In this document: positions 1-7,203 of the stretch, one piece after another | Position numbering within the stretch: position 1 is the stretch's first letter | Layout of the letters: each line of letters starts with the position of its first letter | From: AC-49 sp963817035 | GTDB lineage: Bacteria > Actinomycetota > Thermoleophilia > Solirubrobacterales > Solirubrobacteraceae | Assembly: GCA_963817035.1 (NCBI GenBank) | Contig: CAWFMM010000004.1 | Location: 1,302,001-1,366,000, forward strand | Direction: 5' to 3' | DNA length: 64,000 bases | Notes under the pieces: model-generated | Told to the model about the DNA's origin: nothing | Database searches by the model: none | The model's input: only the letters and a program-made list of their open reading frames with translations | Program-made: the position numbers and the translations under genes

Positions 1-22
1 AACTACCCTGTGGCGCTGTCCC

Positions 23-93
23 GGCGCGGTGGCCGAGTGGTTAGGCAGCGGCCTGCAAAGCCGTCCACACCGGTTCGACTCCGGTCCGCGCCT
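23..93 (+). tRNA. tRNA-Cys (GCA)
   Basis: A full cloverleaf can be folded. The acceptor arms are GGCGCGG (23-29) and CCGCGCC (86-92), with U at 93 as discriminator, which is the usual base for tRNA-Cys. The anticodon arm is 48-52/60-64 with the 7-base loop CUGCAAA, giving anticodon GCA at 55-57. The T arm contains GGTTCGACTCC. CCA is not encoded; TTTT follows directly. Confidence 0.96.
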
Positions 94-100
94 TTTCGTG

Positions 101-140
101 TTGGTCAAATGACCTCGATCCGATATCCTTGCTAGAGCAA
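101..140 (+). promoter_or_regulatory. marR promoter with MarR-type operator
   Basis: A -35 TTGGTC (101-106) and a -10 TATCCT (124-129) are separated by 17 bases. The palindrome TTGCTAGAGCAA (129-140) starts on the last base of the -10 and covers the expected start of transcription. The ATG lies at 144, so the leader would be only a few bases. The same palindrome, in the same position relative to an identical TATCCT box, occurs at the yceI promoter (2197-2238), which implies a shared repressor, most simply the MarR protein encoded here. Confidence 0.75.
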
Positions 141-143
141 TAA

Positions 144-692
144 ATGGCAAAGACGACCCCTCATCCCGCTGAATCGTGTGCGTACGTCGTGGGTGATGAC
201 GGTCTGAGCCGCTGGTCGGACACGCACGCCGATGCATGGATCGGCCTGATCCAGACGCAGCGCAACCTGACCCGCCAGCTCGACTCCGAGCTTGAGGCCA
301 AGCACGGCCTCGGTCTCAGCACGCTCGAGCTGCTCGGCCGCCTCGCCGCCGCCGACGACCGTCGGCTGCGCCTGTCGTCGCTGGCCGAGCAGGCCGGGCT
401 GAGCCTGAGCCGCGTCTCGCGGCTCGTCGACGCGCTCGAGGGTCGCGGGCTTGTCGTGCGCGCCGCGTGTCCGTCCGACGGCCGCGCGGTCAACGCGCAG
501 CTGACTGACGACGGCCTGACGCTCGTGCGCGACGCCCAGGCCACGCACTTCGCCGGCGTCCGCGACCGCTTCTTCGACCAGCTCACGCCTGACGAGATCG
601 CCACTCTCGCGACGATCTTCGCCCGCTTCGCCCCCGGCGCCGCGTCGCGGTGCACTGAGGCGCTCGACGGCGCCGAACCGGTCGCGTCCTAG
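144..692 (+). CDS. MarR family transcriptional regulator
   Basis: A 182-residue protein with a MarR-type winged helix: helical dimerisation segment (about 30-65), then 'LSSLAEQAGLSLSRVSRLVDALEGRGLV' type helix-turn-helix (about 75-105), the wing with 'PSDGRAVNAQLTDDG', and a C-terminal helix. Proteins of this family are dimeric repressors released by phenolic compounds or oxidants. Its own promoter carries a palindrome that is repeated at the divergent-facing yceI-VOC operon, so autoregulation and control of those two genes are likely. Its stop codon overlaps that of the convergent VOC gene. The inducer is not predictable from sequence; the CatE-like target suggests catechols or quinones. Confidence 0.9.
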   Translation: MAKTTPHPAESCAYVVGDDGLSRWSDTHADAWIGLIQTQRNLTRQLDSELEAKHGLGLSTLELLGRLAAADDRRLRLSSLAEQAGLSLSRVSRLVDALEGRGLVVRAACPSDGRAVNAQLTDDGLTLVRDAQATHFAGVRDRFFDQLTPDEIATLATIFARFAPGAASRCTEALDGAEPVAS

Positions 693-1603
693 TCGCCGGC
701 GGCGACGAGCGCGTCGAGCGCCTCCATGACGATCCGCAGCGCGTTGCCCGCGGGATCGTAGACCGTGATCGTGCCGTCGTTAGCAACCTCGTGTTGCGCA
801 CCGGCGGCGGCGATCCGCGCGCCGACGATGGCGATCGCGGCGGCGTCCGGGAGGACGAGAGTGAAGTGATCCATGCCGACGGCCTCGTGGTCGACGGCCG
901 GGATGCCCTCGCCGCGCCAGACGTTGAAGGCGACGTGATGGTGGTAACCGCCCGCCGAGACGAAGCCGGCGCTCGGCAGCATCGCCTGGACCTCGAAGCC
1001 GATCACGTCGCGGTAGAACGCGAGCGCGTCCTGGAGGTCGTTGACGTGCAGATGCAGGTGGCCGACTGTCGTGCCCTCCGCGGCGGAGCGCTGCGGCTCC
1101 TGGCCGGCGACGAGCGCGAACAGGCTGTCGGTGTCCAGCGGCGCCGGGCCGGAGGCGTACCCGTTGTCGCGCGGCCACTGCTCGCGCGGGCGATCTGCGG
1201 CGAGCTCGAGGCCGTTGCCGTCGGGGTCGGCGAGGTAGATCGCCTCGTGGGTCTGGTGATCCGACGCGCCCTGGATCGGCGTGCGGGTTGAGGAGATCCG
1301 CAACGCGGCGCGCGCGAGCTCGAGCCGCGTGGGGTAGAGGATCGCGACGTGGTAGAGCCCGGCGTGGCGGCCGGGCGGTCGCGCGAGCGAGTTCTCGGTC
1401 AGGACGAGGATGTCCTCGCCGCCGACACCCAGAGCCGCCGCCGCGGGGTCCAGGCGATGAGGACGCAGCCCGATCACGTCCTGGTAGAAGGCCACCGAAC
1501 GATCGAGGTCGGTGACGATCAGTTCCACGGGGCCCAGCCGCGTCGTGCCGGGGAGCACAGGCGCGAGGGAGGGCTGGGCAGTCTGGGTGTCGGCGGTGGA
1601 CAT
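689..1603 (-). CDS. Two-domain VOC protein, CatE-like catechol 2,3-dioxygenase
   Basis: 304 residues with two vicinal-oxygen-chelate halves (about 20-145 and 175-300). The first half has 'GLYHVAILYPTR' and 'AIYLADPDGNGLEL'; the second has 'VGHLHLHVNDL', 'GMDHFTLVLPD' and a terminal 'NALRIVME', giving the His-His-Glu set expected for a metal site in the C-terminal half. The pattern, including 'DRPREQW' between the halves, matches the Bacillus CatE type of extradiol dioxygenase. It lies 9 bases downstream of yceI and is probably co-transcribed with it. A glyoxalase-like or antibiotic-binding role is an alternative, since VOC functions are hard to separate by sequence. Confidence 0.8.
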   Translation of the reverse strand: MSTADTQTAQPSLAPVLPGTTRLGPVELIVTDLDRSVAFYQDVIGLRPHRLDPAAAALGVGGEDILVLTENSLARPPGRHAGLYHVAILYPTRLELARAALRISSTRTPIQGASDHQTHEAIYLADPDGNGLELAADRPREQWPRDNGYASGPAPLDTDSLFALVAGQEPQRSAAEGTTVGHLHLHVNDLQDALAFYRDVIGFEVQAMLPSAGFVSAGGYHHHVAFNVWRGEGIPAVDHEAVGMDHFTLVLPDAAAIAIVGARIAAAGAQHEVANDGTITVYDPAGNALRIVMEALDALVAAGD

Positions 1604-1612
1604 CTCGTCAGC

Positions 1613-2170
1613 CTATGCCTGCTTGACGGCCGAGATGTCGAGGCTCAGCTTGACCTTGTCGCCGACGAGCAGGTTGCCGCTGCCCAGCGCCTGGTTGAAC
1701 TTCATCTCGTAGTCGGAGCGGCTCAGCGCGCCTGTGATCTCGAGGCCAACGCGCTCGTTGCCCCACGGGTCGGACTCGGTGCCGGTGACCTCGCCCTTGA
1801 GCGTGATCTCGTTGGTCACGCCGTGGATCGTCAGGTTGCCGGTAACGGAGATCTCGTCGTCGCCGTTGGCCTCGATCTTGGTCGACTTAAACGTGATCTC
1901 GGGGTATTGCGCGGCGTCGAAGAAGTCAGCGGAGCGCAGATGCTCGTCGCGGGCGGCCTCGGCGGTGTTGACCGAAGCGGTCTTAACCGTGCCGGTGATC
2001 TTCGCGGTGGAGAGGTCGTCGCCGTCGACGACGAGTGACCCCTCGAACTCGCCGAACGAGCCATGCACGTTGGAGATGCCGAGGTGCTTGACGGAGAAGT
2101 TGACGCTGGTGTGAGTCGCGTCAGCGGTCCACGTGCCGGCGGGGACGAGGGTCTGGGTGGTGGCGGACAT
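1613..2170 (-). CDS. YceI family protein
   Basis: 185 residues covering the whole YceI lipocalin-like barrel: 'GTWTADATHTSVNFSVKHLGISNVHGSF' at the start, 'DEHLRSADFFDAAQYPEITFKS' in the middle and 'ALSRSDYEMKFNQAL' near the end. Members bind long isoprenoid lipids such as polyprenyl quinones. No signal peptide is visible, so a cytoplasmic form is likely. It is the first gene of a two-gene operon with the CatE-like dioxygenase, under two MarR-type operators; this suggests a response to quinone or aromatic stress. A GAAAGG Shine-Dalgarno sequence precedes the ATG at 2170. Confidence 0.93.
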   Translation of the reverse strand: MSATTQTLVPAGTWTADATHTSVNFSVKHLGISNVHGSFGEFEGSLVVDGDDLSTAKITGTVKTASVNTAEAARDEHLRSADFFDAAQYPEITFKSTKIEANGDDEISVTGNLTIHGVTNEITLKGEVTGTESDPWGNERVGLEITGALSRSDYEMKFNQALGSGNLLVGDKVKLSLDISAVKQA

Positions 2171-2196
2171 TTGGGGCCTTTCGATTGGGCGAGATG

Positions 2197-2238
2197 CTTG
2201 CTAGCGCAAGGATAGCAAAGAATGCTTGCGCTAGCAAC
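2197..2238 (-). promoter_or_regulatory. yceI-VOC promoter with two inverted MarR-type operators
   Basis: On the minus strand, -35 TTGCTA (plus 2232-2237) and -10 TATCCT (plus 2209-2214) are 17 bases apart. The 13-mer TTGCTAGCGCAAG reads plus at 2198-2210 and minus at 2225-2237, so one copy covers the -35 and the other begins at the -10. Each copy is itself nearly palindromic (TTGC and GCAA arms). The -10/operator overlap is the same as at the marR promoter (129-140). Confidence 0.78.
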
Positions 2239-2295
2239 TTCCATCCGGGGCGCGCAAGGTCGCGCGGTCATCCGCTAGCCTTCGATCGGTTCCCA

Positions 2296-2368
2296 GGGCG
2301 ATTAGCTCAGCTGGGAGAGCGCCGCCTCGACAAGGCGGAGGTCACTGGTTCGAGCCCAGTATCGCCCA
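2296..2368 (+). tRNA. tRNA-Val (GAC)
   Basis: Acceptor arms GGGCGAU (2296-2302) and AUCGCCC (2361-2367) pair fully, with A at 2368 as discriminator. The anticodon stem CCGCC/GGCGG (2322-2326, 2334-2338) encloses UCGACAA, anticodon GAC at 2329-2331. The T arm has the normal GGTTCGAGCCC. CCA is not encoded. Confidence 0.96.
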
Positions 2369-2376
2369 CTCGGAAG

Positions 2377-2397
2377 ACCCTGCTAACGCGGGGTTTT
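2377..2397 (+). terminator. Rho-independent terminator after tRNA-Val
   Basis: Stem ACCCTGC (2377-2383) pairs with GCGGGGT (2388-2394, one T-G pair) around the loop TAAC and is followed by TTT. It lies 8 bases after the tRNA and is one of the few U-tailed hairpins in the window. Confidence 0.75.
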
Positions 2398-2804
2398 CTG
2401 CGTTGAGGGCATCAAATCCGGGCATCAATATGCGCACGGATCATCGGCCGGCGGGTCGCATCGGTCTCGTCCGGCTCGAGAGTACCCGCATCGCTGCAGG
2501 TCGCCACCCTTTGCGGCGCCTGGTCCGGCAGAGGTTCCCATGACCGCTCAGTCGCTTCATCGATGGGACCCTCCGGCCGGTCCTCGCGGCGCGGAATCTC
2601 CCTGCAGGCACGGCACGCGCCGCTCCGCCGGCGCGCATCAGCTTTTGCATCGGTTCGTGAACGGACATGCGCGGACGGCGCGCAAAATCGATCGCTCGGG
2701 GGTGGACAAATGGTCGAGATGAACGCCACTTGATCACGGACCACGAGTCCATACCGGCCGTTCAGCCGACCGGCGACTCTCTACCACGAATTGGAAGATC
2801 AGCG
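2398..2804. other. Intergenic region, no gene recognised
   Basis: About 400 bases between the tRNA-Val terminator and the GtrA gene. Open frames here have no recognisable protein pattern and no ribosome binding site. I see no RNA gene, insertion sequence or strong repeat. It probably holds the promoter of the glycan cluster, but no convincing -35/-10 pair stands out. Confidence 0.4.
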
Positions 2805-3305
2805 ATGACCAAACGCACACTGCATCGACGACGGGCGGACGCTGTGACAACGGCGTCCTCCTCCTCCGCGACGGTGCTGCGAATCCCGGCACCGCTCACG
2901 TGGTCGGCCACCAGTCTGTCGGACTCGACCATGGGTCAGGCGCTCAGATTCTGCATCGTCGGCGCGCTCGGGACGCTCGTCAACCTCTCTGCGTGCCAGG
3001 GGCTGCTGGCGATAGCCGATGCCGCCCCGGAGACGGCGGCGGTCGCCGGTTTTCTGGTTGCGGTGACGTTCAACCATCTGCTCAACCGCGAGTGGACGTT
3101 CGGAGCCCGCAACGCGCGATACCTATCGCAGGGCGCGCGCTTCTTCGCGATATCGCTGGTGGCGCTCGGGATCGACCTCGCAGTGCTGCGGACGTCGCTG
3201 GGTGCCGGGCTCGCGTTCATCCCAGCTCAGCTGCTCGGCATTCTGGCCGCGACCCCCGCGAGCTTTGTCGGAAATCGGGCGTGGACGTTCCGGGGGCAGA
3301 GCTAG
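2805..3305 (+). CDS. GtrA-like membrane protein
   Basis: 166 residues from the ATG at 2805, which has GGAAGA seven bases upstream; the open frame extends further upstream but without plausible protein. After a polar N-terminus (about 1-40), four membrane segments follow: 'LRFCIVGALGTLVNLSACQGLL', 'AAVAGFLVAVTFNHLLNREWTF', 'FFAISLVALGIDLAVL' and 'FIPAQLLGILAATPASFVGNRAWTF'. The two 'N..WTF' motifs are typical of GtrA. Such proteins help move polyprenyl-phosphate-linked sugars across the membrane. The gene ends one codon before the DPM1-containing transferase, which fits a lipid-linked sugar donor pathway. Confidence 0.88.
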   Translation: MTKRTLHRRRADAVTTASSSSATVLRIPAPLTWSATSLSDSTMGQALRFCIVGALGTLVNLSACQGLLAIADAAPETAAVAGFLVAVTFNHLLNREWTFGARNARYLSQGARFFAISLVALGIDLAVLRTSLGAGLAFIPAQLLGILAATPASFVGNRAWTFRGQS

Positions 3306-5441
3306 TTGCCCCGCCTCCCACGCGGCACGACCCTGTGCGTGTGCGTTCCGACCTACAACGAGGCAGAGAACCTCGAGCCCTTCACGAACGCTGTGCTCAC
3401 AGAGCTCACGCGGCTCGGTGAGCGAGGAGTCGTGCTCATCATCGACGACAACTCCCCCGACGGAACCGGCGCCATCGCCGACCGCCTCGCCGCCGCGGAG
3501 ACGCGTGTCCACGTCCTGCATCGCAAGGAGAAGAACGGGATCGGGACCGCATACCTGGCGGGGTTCGCGTGGACGCGGCGGCATCGGAGCATCAAGACCG
3601 TCATCCAGATGGACTGCGACTTCTCGCACGATCCCAGCGACCTCGGCCGGCTTTTGGAGGCGCGCGCGAGCGCCGATGTCGTGCTGGGCTCGCGCTGGGT
3701 GCACGGTGGCCGCGTTCTCGACTGGCCGTGGTGGCGGCGCGCGCTCAGCCGCGGAGGCTCATGGTATGCACGCCGGATCCTCGGTGTGCACCAGCGCGAC
3801 CTCACCGGCGGGTTCAAGTGCTTCGGACCGGGGGCACTCGCTCGGATCCCGCTGGTCAACGTGAGCGCGACCGGTTACGGCTTTCAGATCGAGACCACCT
3901 GGCGCGCTCTCCAGGCGGGGTTGTCCGTGACCGAGGTCCCCATCACGTTCCGGGATCGAACCCATGGGAGCTCCAAGATGTCGTCCGCCATCGCTCGCGA
4001 GGCGGCGCTCATGGTCCCGCGGCTTCGGTGGGGCGCCCACGTCGAGCGCGGGCGCGCAAGAGTCCGCGAGGCAGTCCGAATCCCGACAAACGTCGGGCGG
4101 AGTGTGAAGACAATGGCGCGAGGCGCTGCGAGCCTGGCGCGAGCGGTGCTCGTCACCACCGCGAGCGTCTCCGCGCTCACCGGCGCAACAGTTGCGGCCA
4201 CGTCGTCGACAACGGTGGTCTATGTCGCGCTCTCCCTGGAGTTTGTCGTGACCGCGGCGATCGGCGTCTGCACGCTCATGCTGATGTTGTACGCATGGCG
4301 CGACGAGGGCAGCATGGCCGAGACCGAATTCCCCCCCTCCGACCAACCGCCGCGGCACAGCTTCTCGCTCATCGTTCCCGCTCGGCACGAGGAGCAGGTC
4401 CTTGCGACGAGCCTGCGACGTCTCGCTGAACAGCAGCACCCGCGCTTCGAAGTCCTCGTCGTCGTCGGCGACGACGACCCCGGCACGGAGCGCGCAGCCC
4501 GGGAGGGGATCGACGGCGACAATCGGTTTCGCGTCATCGTCGACAGCAGCCCGATCAAGAGTAAGCCACGCGCACTCAACACTGCGCTGCCGGAGTGCAC
4601 GGGCGATGTGGTTGGCATCTTCGACGCCGAGGACCAGGTGGCTCCCCGGTTGCTGCTGAACGTCGATCGTCGCTTTCAGCAGACCGGCGCCGACATCGTT
4701 CAGGGCGCCGTTGCGCTCATGAACTTCGAGACGAACTGGTATTCGGTGCGCAACGTGCTCGAGTACTACTTCTGGTTCAAGAGTCGCCTACACTTCCACG
4801 CGAAGGAAGGATTCATCCCGCTGGGCGGCAACACCGTCTTCGTCGGCCGGCGCTGGCTGACGATCAGCGAGGGTTGGGACAACGACTGCCTGGCCGAGGA
4901 CTGTGACCTCGGCGCCCGACTGAGCTCCGCCGGCGCCCACACCGTGGTTGCCTACAGTGCGGACCTCGTCACGCGGGAGGAGACTCCGGCGACGGTCGGC
5001 GCGCTGCTCAAGCAGCGAACACGATGGAACCAGGGGTTCCTGCAGGTCCTGCGCAAGGGCGACTGGCGCAGCCGCTCGGGCGGCTCGCGGGCGCTCGCGT
5101 TCTACACACTCTCGTTCCCGATCACGCAGGCGTTGATGGGTCTGGCGATTCCGCTCGCGATCGGGCTGGCGGTCCTCGTCAAGCTGCCGATCGCGCTGGC
5201 GCTCCTGTCCTTCGTCCCCCTGGCGACGATGGCGGCGATCCTGGTGGCGGAGCTGATCGGGCTCGCACACTTCTCGAAGGAGTTCTCGCGGCGAGCGCGT
5301 CCACTGGACTACGCCCGTCTGGTTCTCGGGAGCATCCCCTATCAGCTGCTGATGTGCGTGGCTTCGATGCGGGCAGCGTGGCGCGAGCTCCGCGGCATCA
5401 ACAACTGGGAAAAGACGGCACACCTTGGCGCCCATCTCTAG
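3306..5441 (+). CDS. Fusion of DPM1-like polyprenyl-phosphate sugar transferase and cellulose-synthase-like GT2
   Basis: 711 residues from a TTG start directly after the GtrA stop. Residues about 8-250 are a DPM1-type domain: 'VPTYNEAENL', D47-D48 in 'IIDDNSPDGTG', 'DCDFSHDP' (D103, D105) and 'GSRWVHGG'. One or two membrane segments follow (about 275-335). Residues about 350-590 are a second, processive-type GT2 domain: 'LIVPARHEEQVL', 'DAED' at 440-443, 'EDCD' at 531-534 and 'QRTRW' at 570-574, which matches the D, DxD, ED, QxxRW pattern. C-terminal membrane segments lie at about 600-700. A single chain could therefore make polyprenyl-P-sugar and polymerise a glycan. DPM1 and CESA-like domains are normally separate, so the fusion is unusual; the donor sugar is unknown. 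Confidence 0.87.
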   Translation: MPRLPRGTTLCVCVPTYNEAENLEPFTNAVLTELTRLGERGVVLIIDDNSPDGTGAIADRLAAAETRVHVLHRKEKNGIGTAYLAGFAWTRRHRSIKTVIQMDCDFSHDPSDLGRLLEARASADVVLGSRWVHGGRVLDWPWWRRALSRGGSWYARRILGVHQRDLTGGFKCFGPGALARIPLVNVSATGYGFQIETTWRALQAGLSVTEVPITFRDRTHGSSKMSSAIAREAALMVPRLRWGAHVERGRARVREAVRIPTNVGRSVKTMARGAASLARAVLVTTASVSALTGATVAATSSTTVVYVALSLEFVVTAAIGVCTLMLMLYAWRDEGSMAETEFPPSDQPPRHSFSLIVPARHEEQVLATSLRRLAEQQHPRFEVLVVVGDDDPGTERAAREGIDGDNRFRVIVDSSPIKSKPRALNTALPECTGDVVGIFDAEDQVAPRLLLNVDRRFQQTGADIVQGAVALMNFETNWYSVRNVLEYYFWFKSRLHFHAKEGFIPLGGNTVFVGRRWLTISEGWDNDCLAEDCDLGARLSSAGAHTVVAYSADLVTREETPATVGALLKQRTRWNQGFLQVLRKGDWRSRSGGSRALAFYTLSFPITQALMGLAIPLAIGLAVLVKLPIALALLSFVPLATMAAILVAELIGLAHFSKEFSRRARPLDYARLVLGSIPYQLLMCVASMRAAWRELRGINNWEKTAHLGAHL

Positions 5442-7203
5442 GTGGCTCGTGGCGACCTGGCTGGCCGCACGACGGAACGTCGGCGCGCGGATCCGGCCGG
5501 CCCAGTTGCAGGCAAAGCGCCCGGGCGGGCTCCTCACCCTCGCGGTCGCGCAGGGGGGAACCACGGGCGCCAGCGCCAACGGCGATATTGCGCGACCCGC
5601 CGGAGTCCCGTCGCTGCCTGGGTGGGGAGCCCCGGCGAGCCGGGCGTCGCGCTGGCTCGGCTCCGCCGTGCGCGCCCGCGCCGCCGGCCGCTATGTCGAC
5701 ATTGCGCTCGTCGGCGCGCTGGTTGCCGTCGTCGCGGTGGTCCACGGCATCAACATGGGGCACTCGCCGGCGTTTTTCGACGACGAGGGCACGTACGTCT
5801 CTCAGGCGTGGGCCGTCACGCACCTCGGCGAGCTCGCCCCGTACACGTACTGGTACGACCACCCGCCGCTCGGCTGGCTTGCGATCGCGGTATGGTCGGA
5901 GTTGACCCGGCCGTTCGTCGGGGGCGGCGTGTCGATCGCCGATGCCCGCGAGCTGATGCTCGTGCTTGCGCTCGTGGATGCCGTCCTACTCTTCGTCATC
6001 GCCCGTCGTCTGGAGATGCGGCGCGGGTTCGCGGCACTCGCGGTCGGGCTGTGCCTCCTGTCACCGCTCGCCGTTCACTACCAGCGAATGGTGCTGCTCG
6101 ACAACCTCGGCGTGACCTGGCTGCTCGCGACCTTCATGCTGGCCCTGTCGCCGACCCGGCGGCTTGGGGCGTACGCCGGCGCCGGGGTCTGTCTCGCCGC
6201 CGCGGTGCTCAGCAAGGAGACGCTGGTGCTGGTGCTCCCGGCGGTCCTGCTCTTGGTCTGGCAACGCAGCGACGGACCGAACCGCGGGTTCTCGGTGGGC
6301 ATGTTCATGGCGGCGTTCACGTTGGTCTCGAGCTTCTATCCGCTCTTCGCGACGCTTCGCGGCGAACTCCTGCCCGGCGCCCATCACACGAGCCTCTTTG
6401 CCGGGATCCAGTTCCAGCTCACGCGGCCCGGTGGCGGCGGCCTGACCAATTCGCACAGCGGCACGCGACAACTCCTCAGCACGTGGCTTCACGCTGATCC
6501 GCTGCTGCTGTCAGCGGGTGTCCTGCTCGCGCCCATCGGGCTGGCGCTCGGCCGTCTGCGCGCGATCAGCCTGGCTTTGATGGTTCCCGTCGTGATGGCG
6601 GTGCGGCCCAACGCCTACGTGCCGGCCATGTTCGTGATCGGGCTTCTTCCCTTCGCGGCGCTCATCGCGGCTGGTCTCGCCGACGAGCTCTACCGCCACG
6701 GGACCGTGCCGATGGCCGGTCGGCTTCCCGCGCGATTCCGGGTGGCCGGTGCACGATCGGTTCTGATCGGCGTCGGCGCCGGGCTCGTCCTCATCGCCGG
6801 TCCCGCCTGGTCGCACGGCGACGTGAGCCAGATGCGCCGCAACGATGCCGCACCCGCCGTGCAGGCCGTCGACTGGCTCGATCAACACGTCGACCACCGC
6901 AGCACCATCGTGGTCGACGACACGATCTGGGAGGATCTCGTGGATCGCGGGTTCGCACCCCAGCGCACGATCTGGTTCTACAAGCTCGACCTCGATCCCG
7001 CCGTCCGCGTGCCGTTCCAGCACGTTGACTACATCGTCAGCACGAACATCATGCAGGGCAACGCACGGGATCTCCCGCGCACCGCCGACCTCCTCGCACA
7101 CAGCCGTCCCGTCGCTACGTTCGTGAGCGACACCGAGCGCTTCCAGATCCGGCGGATCATCCCATCCCAGACAGTAAGCCCGCCGAAGGTTCGCGAGCCG
7201 TGA
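5425..7203 (+). CDS. GT39/PMT-like polyprenyl-phosphate-dependent glycosyltransferase
   Basis: 592 residues if the TTG at 5425 is used (17-base overlap with the previous gene); the GTG at 5449 is an in-frame alternative. After a polar N-terminus of about 90 residues, the first membrane segment is followed by 'FFDDEGTYVSQAW' (D119, D120, E121), the acidic first loop characteristic of the PMT/ArnT fold, and 'YWYDHPPLGWL'. Ten or so further hydrophobic segments follow, then a C-terminal extracytoplasmic domain. Enzymes of this type transfer a sugar from polyprenyl phosphate to a protein or glycan outside the cell. The neighbouring DPM1 domain could supply the donor. Confidence 0.85.
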   Translation: MAPISRWLVATWLAARRNVGARIRPAQLQAKRPGGLLTLAVAQGGTTGASANGDIARPAGVPSLPGWGAPASRASRWLGSAVRARAAGRYVDIALVGALVAVVAVVHGINMGHSPAFFDDEGTYVSQAWAVTHLGELAPYTYWYDHPPLGWLAIAVWSELTRPFVGGGVSIADARELMLVLALVDAVLLFVIARRLEMRRGFAALAVGLCLLSPLAVHYQRMVLLDNLGVTWLLATFMLALSPTRRLGAYAGAGVCLAAAVLSKETLVLVLPAVLLLVWQRSDGPNRGFSVGMFMAAFTLVSSFYPLFATLRGELLPGAHHTSLFAGIQFQLTRPGGGGLTNSHSGTRQLLSTWLHADPLLLSAGVLLAPIGLALGRLRAISLALMVPVVMAVRPNAYVPAMFVIGLLPFAALIAAGLADELYRHGTVPMAGRLPARFRVAGARSVLIGVGAGLVLIAGPAWSHGDVSQMRRNDAAPAVQAVDWLDQHVDHRSTIVVDDTIWEDLVDRGFAPQRTIWFYKLDLDPAVRVPFQHVDYIVSTNIMQGNARDLPRTADLLAHSRPVATFVSDTERFQIRRIIPSQTVSPPKVREP

